From positions 8,653,034 through 8,717,033 of the forward strand of contig NC_082618.1 of the NCBI RefSeq assembly GCF_030936135.1: a DNA stretch of 64,000 nt, in the 5' to 3' direction. Origin of the DNA: Gavia stellata (Eukaryota; Chordata; Aves; Gaviiformes; Gaviidae). A program made the position numbers and the translations under genes. This document shows, in pieces, positions 12,301 to 21,828 of the stretch (position 1 is its first letter; each line of letters starts with the position of its first letter). The notes beneath the pieces are model-generated. The model saw only the letters and a list, made by a program, of their open reading frames with translations, was not told the origin of the DNA and searched no databases.

Positions 12301-15300
12301 GGACAAGGGAGCTTGTGCCCGGCGGGGTCCCCGCAACGATGCCCTCAGAACCCTGCCGGACTTGCGCAACACCGAGCCCGGCTCGCCGCTCCTTTCCGCG
12401 CCTTTTGGGCAGGACCGTCCAGCCCGCCCTTCCCTCGCCCTGTCGGCCCCCAGCAGTGGCGGGAGCTGCTCCGAGTCTCCCTGAGATGACTCCAGCGAGC
12501 TCAGGGTGCTGCCAGCCGAGGCAGTCCGCTGCCTGCGCGGCGAGGAGTAGAGCTGCAGGCTGCCGTCCAGCCCCGAGCCGCCCTCCACGGTGGTGCTGAG
12601 CAGGACGAGGGAGCCGAGCTCGGCCGGCGGGGCCTGGCGGCGGCGGGGCCGGCGGCGCGGCGGCGGCGGCCACTGGGGGGTGCTGCACAGTAGGGGGCGC
12701 TGCGCCCCGCAGGGCGGCCCCTGGCGGCGGCGGCGGCTGCGGCGGGCGGCGCCGCGCGGCGACGGTGAGGGCGAGGGGGAGGCGAGGACCGCCGGCCCCG
12801 GCGGACGGTTCTCCTTCTCCGCGGCGGCGCCGCCGCGGCGGGTCCGCAGGCGCCAGGGGCGGGCGGGGCGCTTACCCAGCGGCTGTCGGCGGCGCTTGCT
12901 GGGCGGCGAGAAGTCGGGGTCGTCCGAGGGGGCGGAGAAGGCGCTGGAGCCGGCTGAGGCGGTGCTGGAACCGGCCGAGGTCGAGCTGAAGAACCGCTTG
13001 CGGTCCTGAGGCGGTGAAATCCATCGGTCGGGCGGCGGCAGCGGGCGAAGGTGCCCGCGCCGCGAGTAGGTGCGGAGCAGGCGCGGCTGGAGCAGCATAG
13101 CGGCGGCGGCGGCCGCCACGGGCCGGGCCCTGCCTGAGGGGCAGCCGCGGCGCCCGCCCGCCTCCGTTTCAAACGGGGTATCGCGAGAGCGGGGGTGGGG
13201 GGGGCGAGAGGAGGGCGCGGCCCCGCCCGGGGAGGGGAGGGCCCCGCGGGCAGGCCCCGCCCCCGGCCCCGCCCCCCGCGGTTTTTACAGGCGTGGGGCC
13301 GGCGGCCGCCGCGCTCCGCTGTAACCGTTCAATTTCAGGTGGAGACGGAGTGCGGGGTCAGCGAGGAAGGGGTGCCGGATCTCCGGGAGTATGCCGGCGG
13401 CACAGAAGCAGAGGTGAGGGGTGCTGGCACCGGCTGCTGCTGTGGCGACAAACCCACAGAGCCGCGGACACCCGTGGCAGCCGGGGACTGAGCCGCTCCG
13501 TTGAATTGCAGGGCATGCGGGACGTGCAGTATCAGTACGTGCTCTGCTCGATCCAAACTGACGGCGACAATATCACCGTGACAGCAGAACTGTCTTTAAA
13601 CAGCTCTCACCAGGTACACACAGAAGGCAGCGCTCCGCTAGCACTGTTTGCTAAAACCTGTCACCTGCCAGAGGCCCAGGGTAAGGGTTTCTTCCACATC
13701 GCAGTGGAGATGTTGCTCTTCCACGCGCGATGCTATTTCCTGACCCTGCAGAGCAAGAGGGATGTTTTATTCATGGCAGCATCTCTCAGGAGGCACTCGG
13801 TGCTTAGATCCCGTGGTCCTCTTGCTTCCTGCAGAAATTGCCCCTTGTGAAATGGCTCTTACAGTACCGCAACCTTTCATCGCTCCGACAGTTTCTCATG
13901 AGTGATAGTTACACGTTAAGGTTATATACACAAGACACAGCTTGGTGGCGGCACTGTACAGGGTGATTTTTACAGTCTGAATAAGGATTTGCTATTGCAA
14001 CACATTTTTCTGAAAAGCAACTGATACTTTGTTCTTTTATTTCTTTTTCCATAGTTCTTAAAAAGCAAAACGGTTCTGCTGGTCCCTGGAAAAATCACCT
14101 TCAACAGACAACTATATGTGGGCCTGACAGAAGAGAATCATAACGCTGAGGTATCAGAACATCATTTAGGCAGCTTGGTCCTTTTCTTGGGGCAGGAACA
14201 AGGGAGAAATCCAGATATTTTTGCTGAATCTAGAGAACTGATCAAGTTCCCAGAGTTAAATCCTGGACCTTTTGAAACAAACATCTGTTCTGCCATTGAA
14301 TTTAGTGAAATCACATTTTGACTATAGGATAAGAGCACAGGGAGGATATTTGGTAGTGCATATCAGAAAAGTTTTTAGGGTTCTGCATTGAACTCTATGT
14401 ATCTGACACCTGGGGCTAACACAGAGGCCTCCTGTCCTCTCAGGGATTTCAACATGAATATTCCTTCTCTTTCCATGGTGAAGACATGCTCTTTAATCTG
14501 AAAGATTGTCACTGGTGACTACTGTAATCACTGTAAACTCCTAAAGAAGACTCAGTAAATTGAACTCCATTGACTAGGCTTGCAATGAAAAAAGTTACTT
14601 CATATTGTATTGCAAAGTTGATGGAGCATACAGCATAGTTTAAAGGTTGAATGCTAGCTCGAGCTATATAGCGTTCTCAGTTAAAAGCTGACAAAGAAAA
14701 AAATAACTGGGCTTCAGTATATGCTGAATTGGCCTTGATTCTGTTCCAGATTACTCTTGTCTTGCTGAAAAAGGAAGTGTTTTATCATCTGCCTGTTATC
14801 ATAGGAAGCTGTGCTGGTGGACTTCTTTTGCTGGCGTTCATTATTCTGCTTCTCTGGAAAGTGGGTATCGTTAATACACACACACCAAAATAAAAACCTT
14901 TTTGTTAGATGTTTTAACATTTTTTTAAGATTTTTCTAAGTATGAAAGCAATTTTTTTCAAACATGTACTGAAGAACCTCTGCTGCTTCCTGTTGTAAAA
15001 CCTTAGTGTTACATTTTGAGCTATTCTGAGTATTGCAAGTCCTGTTTTAAAGTGCTTTGCAGAATATTTGAATGGTATGAACTCTTTATAGATGTTCTGA
15101 AAAGTTTTGAACAATGTAGGCCTTCAGGCTTACAGCTCTGCCGGAAGTCACACCTGGGTTGCATCCTGCATTCACGCATTCAGTTACTGCAACCCTGAGA
15201 AGGAAAAACTTGAAATTTGCATTTTAAATTGTTTCATGAAAAAGCAAAAATTCATGCATATGTAAAGATTTAATAAGTTCTTTTAATTTTTTCCCCAGTG

Positions 15301-15355
15301 TGGCTTTTTCAAAAGAAACTATAAAACTATGATGGAGCAAGAAGATACTTCCTGA
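891..15355 (+). CDS. ITGAE: Integrin alpha-E (CD103), 3' portion, 19 coding exons, partial at the left edge
   Basis: Alpha chain of the leukocyte integrin alphaE-beta7, which in mammals binds E-cadherin and retains lymphocytes in epithelium. Coding exons read: 891-1021, 1558-1698, 2630-2851, 3265-3395, 4171-4304, 4420-4568, 5135-5263, 6489-6559, 7220-7355, 7648-7749, 8064-8140, 9059-9136, 9588-9654, 9742-9849, 13339-13413, 13512-13613, 14055-14150, 14750-14860, 15299-15355. All have AG/GT borders and matching phases, giving about 704 residues. The first four exons hold the last FG-GAP propeller blades with three calcium loops ([27 protein letters not shown]). The middle exons are the leg domains, and the end holds one membrane helix and GFFKR. 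Phrases such as [10 protein letters not shown] and [11 protein letters not shown] match human ITGAE as I recall it, and the neighbours agree. HASPIN sits antisense in the 9850-13338 intron. The amino-terminal half is outside the window. Confidence 0.94.
10166..10171 (-). terminator. HASPIN: Candidate poly(A) signal of HASPIN (ATTAAA on the minus strand)
   Basis: TTTAAT on the plus strand reads ATTAAA on the minus strand, about 320 bases past the HASPIN stop. No canonical AATAAA was noticed closer to the stop. This is a weak call made from one hexamer and its position. Confidence 0.3.
10489..13119 (-). CDS. HASPIN: Haspin serine/threonine kinase (histone H3 Thr3 kinase), single-exon gene
   Basis: Mitotic kinase that phosphorylates histone H3 on Thr3, the mark that draws the chromosomal passenger complex to centromeres. 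The 876-residue frame is unbroken, as in mammals, where the gene is intronless and also lies antisense inside ITGAE. The long N-terminal half is basic and Pro/Arg/Ala-rich and probably disordered. Residues 16-20 read RTYSR, and FSFHKKKK lies ahead of the kinase domain. The kinase domain spans about 560-876: glycine loop GEGVFGEVF from 569, lysine in VALKII at about 589, catalytic HRDLHWGN with Asp about 727, and DYT at about 765-767. DYT in place of DFG is the haspin-family signature, so this is not a dead kinase. It ends in SSLFQ, like the human SLFK. The start was chosen because [11 protein letters not shown] leads directly into the conserved RTY and PPQDRKRFF segments. Met8 is an alternative start. 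Confidence 0.98.
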   Translation of the reverse strand: MAAAAAAMLLQPRLLRTYSRRGHLRPLPPPDRWISPPQDRKRFFSSTSAGSSTASAGSSAFSAPSDDPDFSPPSKRRRQPLGKRPARPWRLRTRRGGAAAEKENRPPGPAVLASPSPSPSPRGAARRSRRRRQGPPCGAQRPLLCSTPQWPPPPRRRPRRRQAPPAELGSLVLLSTTVEGGSGLDGSLQLYSSPRRQRTASAGSTLSSLESSQGDSEQLPPLLGADRAREGRAGRSCPKGAERSGEPGSVLRKSGRVLRASLRGPRRAQAPLSPRKAATTARAALLPVNGEPQRSAPRDGATSDEPCDDPRRDSRKESLRGQRGKSKKYQLMPVVVLDPQEVPVWLMSMKRNEEADIQPACQQPVSPLGRQGILENKHKSIKVVSGEGSTCRKACISGFSASRWGRPTRLRPKRHRNKRQQQPNNSFFRPQMRQKTMKKGFLEMSVDTRDDDYSLLNSSHSWGRVQASLSFHKKKKVTTEETSCNSILCTPSVKCQLSGHQATLSAGKAQCCTWSASSMVLLAPRNSCSVLELMLTDAEKVFGECHQEGPIAFEECIPLDKMKDCKKIGEGVFGEVFQIDSERGPVALKIIPIEGTEKVNGEAQKSFGEILPEIIISKELSLLSEESVNRTVGFISLYSVHCVQGAYPKYLLEAWDKYHKVTGSENDRPDLFGDEQLFMVLEFEFGGSDLENMRNRFSSVASAKSILHQVTASLAVAEQELHFEHRDLHWGNVLVKKTDVKELNYVLNGSTHTIPTAGIHVNIIDYTLSRLEKDGLTVFCDLSTDEELFQGTGDYQFDVYRQMKAENSNSWTDYHPHSNVLWLHYLSDKLLKDMGYKKRESTSAMRKIKQQLIKFHKEVLTFESANEVLQNSSLFQ
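12200..13480. promoter_or_regulatory. CpG island over the HASPIN 5' end and an ITGAE internal exon
   Basis: Base composition jumps to very G/C-rich with frequent CG dinucleotides from about 12.2 kb. It covers the first third of the HASPIN coding region, its upstream flank (runs such as CCCCGCCC and GGGGCGAG at 13200-13290) and ITGAE exon 13339-13413. No TATA box was seen. In mammals the haspin promoter is known to act in both directions and to produce an ITGAE-derived transcript. The same geometry is present here, with the ITGAE exon only 220 bases upstream of the HASPIN ATG. Confidence 0.7.
13339..13413 (+). other. ITGAE: ITGAE exon embedded in the HASPIN CpG island
   Basis: A 25-codon exon bounded by TTTCAG and GTGAGG, phase 0 on both sides, beginning [11 protein letters not shown]. 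It is G/C-rich like the surrounding island and unlike the A/T-rich exons before it. The frame is open upstream through the acceptor to an ATG at 13195, so a transcript starting in the island could enter this exon in frame without splicing. The full-length mRNA must splice from 9849 to 13339, skipping all of HASPIN. Confidence 0.82.
14750..15355 (+). other. ITGAE: ITGAE transmembrane exon and cytoplasmic tail exon
   Basis: Exon 14750-14860 encodes the end of the ectodomain and one hydrophobic helix, rich in Leu and Ile and beginning around PVIIGS. Exon 15299-15355 encodes the tail, which opens with CGFFKRN, the conserved integrin alpha membrane-proximal motif that clasps the beta subunit, and ends at the TGA at 15353-15355. 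After the helix only about 19 residues remain (KCGFFKR, then a short acidic end EQEDTS), against about 32 in human alphaE as I recall it. No alternative 3' exon with a longer tail was evident. Confidence 0.85.
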
Positions 15356-17232
15356 AGACTAAGCTGGCCAAAGCAGAAAGCTCTGTATTCTTCCACCGGC
15401 TTTTTGGAAACAGCAGAGTCAAAGTCGGATTAAGATGCAGAACGATTCATATTCCTATAATCTCTGAAATTGCTGTTTTGACCATAGGGCCCCAGCTCTT
15501 TTGGGCAATCCAGTTGCCTGCTTGTTTAATTTGAACTGACTATTCATCATAGAGGGACTGCCTGGTATTGATAAACTAGACTCCCCATGAGAAATTTTGC
15601 TTTCATGTAGATATGCAAGGAAAAATTCATCTTGGAGCCTGTTAGATTTATGTATTGGATTGCAGTCTTAATTGCTGTGATGCTGAGTGGCTCTTAAATT
15701 GATTTTAGTACTGAGTAGCTTCAGAATAGATTGAAATAGAAACGGATTAGGGGAAGCTTCCCATCCTGCTATTGCTAATGAAAATGGAGTGACAAGCATT
15801 TTGTATATATGTGCATATACATATATATGTATATATACACACAACTTTGTGCATTGTAATACAGTAAAGTATGTCCCTTGATGTCTCTGGTTCTTGGAAT
15901 CAGAAGCGTGTGTATGTGGCAATTAGTTTTTTGTACCTCACAGTCTTATTTCTGATTTTCCATTTTCAGTTGCTTTCAAATCGTGATTTGTCACAAGTGA
16001 AAACTTGTATCATGGACCTCATTGCCAGTTCAGACAGACGACTCCTATACCGGGAGATATTTCCCCAAGTTAGCATGGTTCCCCACACCTGAATCGAGGG
16101 CAGAGCCGAGCAGTGAGCTGCAGTGTTGCCATCCACCCTGCTGGATGTGTGATGGGAAGTAGGGTGAATCGTGAGCAATCTCAGCTTATCAGCTGCAGAT
16201 TATCAGTAATGGCAATTTACAGGCTTTGGGGGAAGATAGTGCCCAGCCAAACCCTGTGGCTCTCTAGCCAGTACCAGGTGTTTCCTTTCCTGAGCAATGA
16301 AATTATCTCAGACCCTCTCAGGTGTTTGCTGTTTCCAAAGGACAAGTACAGACACTTAGTACTATTCCTCTCTTTGGCTTTCTCTGTCCCTAGTTGTGTA
16401 GCTGTTTTATCTTTGTCGTGTTTGGCTAACCATAAACCCTACAAATCTAATGTGTATTTACACACAGCAGTAGATTAAACACTGATTTTCATTCCGACCT
16501 TCAGAAGGCAAAACGATTCCTGTCTCCTTTGGCTTAACCAATATTGCCTGATGGAAGAGTAAAGTTAAGCAAACCGTGGCCTTCGTTGAAGTTTCCTTGT
16601 AAAATTTCTATCTGGTACCTGGGTACTGCTATTAATACATCACTTCAAGACTCTTACAGGGATCCCCTTCATGATGGGATGGACATCCTGCAGGCTGTAT
16701 GACCCTGGGTGTGTCCTAGCTCTAAATTTGGCTGCCAAACAGCCAAAAAAGTTAAAGGTGCTAAGCGCACTGGCTTACCTGCTTAGGACAAAAGTAAGAG
16801 GTACCACAGCAAGATACTGTCTGAGGAATACAAGGCCCTTGTGTGACTTTCAACAGTACGAGAGAGGTGCAGAGATCTTGTGCTAGCATCCAGCTCAATC
16901 AGCAGCTGCAGCAGTTCTTCTAGCTTGAATTTCTTTCTCTCTCCTGCCTGGCTGGTTGTAAAGTTCCTTGGAGCTGCATACAGAGAGTGAGTCGCTCCAC
17001 ATCTGCTTACAAGTGCCAGGGGTTGAGGAAATGAGGCTTCCTGGGTGAGAGCTCAGGAAGGAAATTATTGCCTGAACCAAAGAACCACCTGTGTCAGGTT
17101 TTTTGTCATAACAGCTCTGTACTCTTTGGAAAGAAATGTGCTTTGCCTGGTCTGAATGGCTTTATTTGTGCCCCGCTTTGTGTAAATCCTCTTTTTTGTA
17201 GTGTTTTTAATTACACCTTCTTTGAAAATAAA
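15356..17232 (+). other. ITGAE: ITGAE 3' untranslated region (inferred)
   Basis: No coding exon is visible here. The sequence is consistent with a long 3' UTR running to the AATAAA at 17227-17232. It contains a short TA/CA-rich simple repeat at about 15801-15843 (alternating TATATG, CATATA and TATACACACA units). The true cleavage site is not determinable by reading, and earlier weak signals could be used. Confidence 0.5.
17227..17232 (+). terminator. ITGAE: Candidate poly(A) signal of ITGAE
   Basis: Canonical AATAAA followed by a T/G-rich stretch (CTTGTAAGAG, then TGACTGTGTACTG) in the expected direction, about 1.9 kb after the stop codon. Assignment to ITGAE is by position only. Confidence 0.45.
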
Positions 17233-18158
17233 TTCTTGTAAGAGAAGCCTGACTGTGTACTGTACTCGCTGGCTGAAGGAGGTTTGAGCATGTTGCTGTA
17301 CCCTTTCCCAGGTAGTATAGCAAGTCTCTGGGGCTACTCTTGATCACTTGGTCCGGATTTTGGCAGAGCCATTACAAAGTTGTTCTTCTTTGCGTGGAAG
17401 GACCTTTATGAGGAATTAAGTACACGGAAAGCAGAATATGCTGGGCTAAGAGAGAGCATCCCTTTGAAGAACTTCAGGCAAGAGAGCTGCTCCTCTGGGG
17501 CAGCTGTGCACAGTCATGACTGAGGTGGTGGCTTTAAATGAAGACACTTCTTCAAAGGTTCCTTTTTTATTCACTTATTTATTTATTTTTAAGTTTCAGG
17601 GCATGTTGGATTTTCTTATGGGAGATAAATGTGTTGTCTGCTTTTTCCACTGCTATAGACAGGTCCTGCATTGAGTGACACATGGTCAGTGAAAGGACTG
17701 CAGTATACCAGCAGTTGTGGTCTCGCTGCTTGTCCTCCCTCCCACACCTTCTCCATTTCACACTAAAGTCCTACCTGTTCTGAAGCACCTGGACATCTCT
17801 ACAGTCAGATCAGATCATACTTGGTAAGTCTGGGCACAGAAAAGCTGTTTGTAGTTTTTTGATTACTTTCCTAAGAGAAGGAGTGGTAATTGTAGAAGCT
17901 GTGCTAAGAATAAGGGGTTGCAAGGAGAGTTTTCTCAAGGCTAAACGCAGCTCCTTCAGCCGAACTTGTTACTCCCCCTCTTGCTCTCCTTTTTTTTCTA
18001 GTTACTTCTCTGAATTAAGTATCCCTCATTACTTGGATCCCTTTTGTTGCCTCTTATGGCTCTTAAGGAGGTCAGGTCTTGCAGTGGGTGATGCTATTTT
18101 CCTTTTTAGATGTTTTTTCTTGAATGCATTACAGTGTTCTGTGACTTGTAATTTCCGA

Positions 18159-18238
18159 TGAGTGCCATCCGACCATTTAATTCTTCGCAATTGCTGTAGT
18201 AGATGCCAAACACATTTGCAGTAATTGGATGGCACTTA
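18159..18238. repeat. Short imperfect inverted repeat (12-base arms)
   Basis: The left arm TGAGTGCCATCC (18159-18170) and right arm GGATGGCACTTA (18227-18238) are reverse complements at 11 of 12 positions, separated by 56 bases. The interior has only patchy further pairing, so this is not a clean miRNA-type hairpin. It lies in the gene-free interval downstream of ITGAE. No terminal duplication that would mark it as a small transposon was identified. Confidence 0.45.
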
Positions 18239-21200
18239 AGGGATTAGTCAAGACTGCCAAGACTCATGGTCATCCAAACCACAGGTGGGTTTTTGTGCTG
18301 TTTCCATGGAAGCCTTGCTGTGTCTGCTTCTAAATTTATTTGCAATCTGCATTTTGAATAAAATCCCCTGTGCAAAAGCCTTGTCAACATTTGTGGCCTT
18401 GCTGTGTGGCCCTGACTTTAGTGCACTCTGGCAGTGGCACAGTTATGCCATCTCCCTGAATGGCAGAAGGTTTGCAAATGACTCAGAGTCATTAAACATC
18501 TGACCCCAGCCAGCCTAGCGTGTCGGCAGGCTGTTTGGCATCCATGTGTCATGGGCAGGCACAGAAGCTTCTGCAGACATCCTAGAGCCCTCTGAGCTGT
18601 AAGGGTCATTCATGATCTTTATGCAACACGCAAAGACAGCAGAGTGTCTGCAGACCCACAGCTTCTTGGGGAAGGGAGGATCCCTCTGCTCTTGAGTAGG
18701 AAATACAGGCTAGTATGGATTGTGTCCTAAACTCTTTTCTATTCAGGTCTGTTCTCCCAACACTGCTTATTAGGCTGGAGGGACTTGTTATTCTACCTTT
18801 GTCTTGCTCTGCTGGGGACAGACAGCTCTCAGTGCTGCTGGTAGCCCAGGAGAGCAAGAACAGCTGCTTGTTCTCTCCCCACTGACTGGTGCTGATCATC
18901 CGTTCCCGTCAGCTGTCTTAGCTCTGAGTCCTGGCTTGGCTCCATCACTCCAGGTCTGGATATTAGCTTCTGGTAGGTGAGCTTGGCCTGGTAGATTTGG
19001 GCTATTTTTGCGGTGATCTGACCAAGGAGTAGGAGGTGTGAAGGTGGGTGGTGACTGACAAGAGCTGATGTATCTGAGATAGCTTTTTAATTGTATCCTT
19101 GAAGGGAAGGGCAGGATGCATTCTGTGATGCTATTTTAATCAGGGGTGATACCAGCTGCTTATGTCTTTCTCACATGCCAGGAAGATTCGCAAGCCTTGG
19201 GTTATAATTCCCTCAGCGTGTTCAGAAGCTGACAGGTTCATGTGTTGAAGTGTGGGAGTGCGGTGGCCTGGTGGTTAGCAGCAGAAAGTGAAGTGGAAGT
19301 CTGCTGCTGAGGAAAGCTTATTGGGAAAAAGGCATAAGTAATTCTTCATTATTAAGTGCAGGGTGCTGATGTAAGAGAATCAGATAGGAGCCATGAAGTG
19401 CTCTGCTGGGCTTGAGAGCCTGTTGGGGCAGCTTTATTTGGAGACTAATTGGGTTGCAGCTCAAAATGAGAAATGTCCTGTCTCTTATTGTAACAGGGTG
19501 AATGAGCTGGAACAGAGCTGTGCTGCTGCAAGCAGGTTGCTCCGACTCTCTGGCAGCTTGGCTAACCCAGCTCCAGTACGTCTGTGCAGCACAGCTGGGA
19601 CACATCAGCCTCTTGCTGGTGGTAACACGTAACTGGCTTGGAGCATCACCAGCCTGCAGAGCTAAGGCGAGGTCAGGTGCCAGGCTCAGGGTGTTGCTCA
19701 TGAAACCTTTTCCTCTGGGGGTCAAGTCTGAGTAGAACCTATGTTTTCCTATGGCTGGGAAGAGTTACCAATTGGTAATTCCAGGGAGGAAAGGGTGGAG
19801 GCCTCCGTCTAGCCTTCTTAGCTGTTTACATGATGAAGGTGAAGGAAGGGGATGAAGGTGTCTCCTCAGCACTTGCAGCAAGGTAAGCTCTGATAGAGCT
19901 AGCAAGCCAGGACCAGTTTCATATCTTTCCAGGTCAGGAATGATACGCATTGGCAAAGAAGTAAAAAAGTGTTCTGTCAGGTATATTCAAGAGCAGGGTT
20001 TCACCTTTAAGTCAGTGGTTAATGTGAATACACATTTTATTAAAACTGTTCAGCTTTCAGGCTTTGATTTAACATTCTCCTCTTATTCCCCAATGATGCT
20101 TTTATTGGCTGACTTTAGAAGGTGGAAACATTGCAATACAGCACTGAGTAATGCTCCTGTTCCAGCTATCATTGCACTTAATCTCCTAGCGATGTTTTAT
20201 GTGCATTTTTATTTAATTTCTGTTATCTGACTCAGTGCCAGCTCTCTCACAGAACAGGGCATGATAAGTTTAATCAGATGTGCAGTATTTTTCTTCCTTC
20301 TCTTTGGTCCTCTGCCTCAAGCACTTTCACTTCTTGGGTTGGGGGAGAGGAGTGAGTAAATACTATGGCTAACAATACCAAGTCCTCCTGCACACTGTAT
20401 AGGAGACTCAAGATTTAGGGGAGCAACCTGGAATGCATTCAAAGGCTGAAAATTGCTCTACTGGAAAACATAAGCTAAATCAAAGAGAGAATGTATTCTG
20501 GAACTTCAGCACGCTTCCATTTTTCACTCCTACAGACTGGTTTGTACGGTCCTGTGGATAATGACAGAAAGACTTTCCACAGATTCCCTTTCTAGGCAAA
20601 AAACCAGATCTGAATGCTTGTCTAATAACTCCTGGAACAAAGATTTCCATTGTGGCTGGGTGTTCAGGGGTGCTAGTTAGGAGGACAAATACTGAGGCTG
20701 ATTTTTGTCAATTTTTCATTGGCAAGTAGCAGCCGCCTACTTAGTTTCACTGCAAAGTCACAGTGAAGATTAAAAGAGAAGCTGAACAGAGCATTTTTCA
20801 CTGCAGGCTGCACACATGTTTCTTTGTTCTTGCATCAAAACTCATCATCTTCAGAAAATAGCTTATACTTGATGTTGCTCATTTCTATGTGTTTCCGTGT
20901 GCATGAGCTGTGCTTTAAAAGCAACTTCCTCTTTCAACCTGTTCAACTCTTCCGCCTTTCCCCCTGTTTTTATTTTTAGATGTTGACCTACAAGTATGAT
21001 ACTATGAGAAGAAAACACTAATGGAGAGAGATGACTTCTGCCTTTTCCACTGTTCATTTCCTTGCCAAAATAGTTTATCTCCTATTTACATCCTCTGCTC
21101 CTTGTCTCCTTTCTATTTCAGTAGCTGGTCTGGCGCCTGTTTCTAAAGGATGATGCATCTGCATCACTCAGGCATTTGCTGCAGGAGCATTTCCAGTGCT

Positions 21201-21790
21201 TCAGAAATGTCTCAGCGTGTTATGAGTCAGCTGTCATGCGTTTGGGAGCCGATGTTTTCTGTTGCACTTGATAGCTCACTAAAGGGTGGAGCGGGGATCA
21301 CTGAATTAATGCCTGGGGGTGATCGTTTGGAACTGGAAGTGAACAGGAAAAGTGCCTAAAATGGGCATCTCCAGCAGTCACTTGTGAATCACGCCTGCAC
21401 TGGCCAGGGCTGTCTGCCATTGCCTGGAAAATGTGTGGTCTCTTTTGGGTGCGATTTAAAGATATTATTGGGCTGATCTTGAAATGTTTCTATGCTACAG
21501 TGCCATAGAGAGACAGATGTGACCTTGCTGTGTTTCAGATGCCACTGTGTCCGAGCAGGGCTCTAAAGTTTAATTTCCACAGTCCCTTTACATAGTATTT
21601 ATGGGCTTGTGACTGGGCTGAGTTCAGCTCTGGGGCAGCTTAACACCAAAGAGCTACTGGCAGATGGAGAGAAATGTAGATGAGGGGCAGTCTGGGCAGA
21701 CAGGGACATGTATCCTATGACTACATGTGAATAATGAGAAAGCAATTACAGAGAGCAGTATGAGGAGTTACGTATAGGTGTAACATGTCA

Positions 21791-21828
21791 GGAATAAAAA
21801 AGAAAAGAGAGAGAGAGAAAGGGAGAGT
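21791..21828. repeat. GA-rich purine simple repeat
   Basis: A nearly pure purine run made of A-stretches and GAGAGAGA units. It is a simple-sequence tract with no coding content. Confidence 0.7.

Noticed and set aside
12215-13324. Several open frames on both strands overlapping the HASPIN N-terminal coding region
   Set aside because: They are stop-poor shadows of very G/C-rich sequence. The HASPIN frame alone continues into a complete kinase domain.
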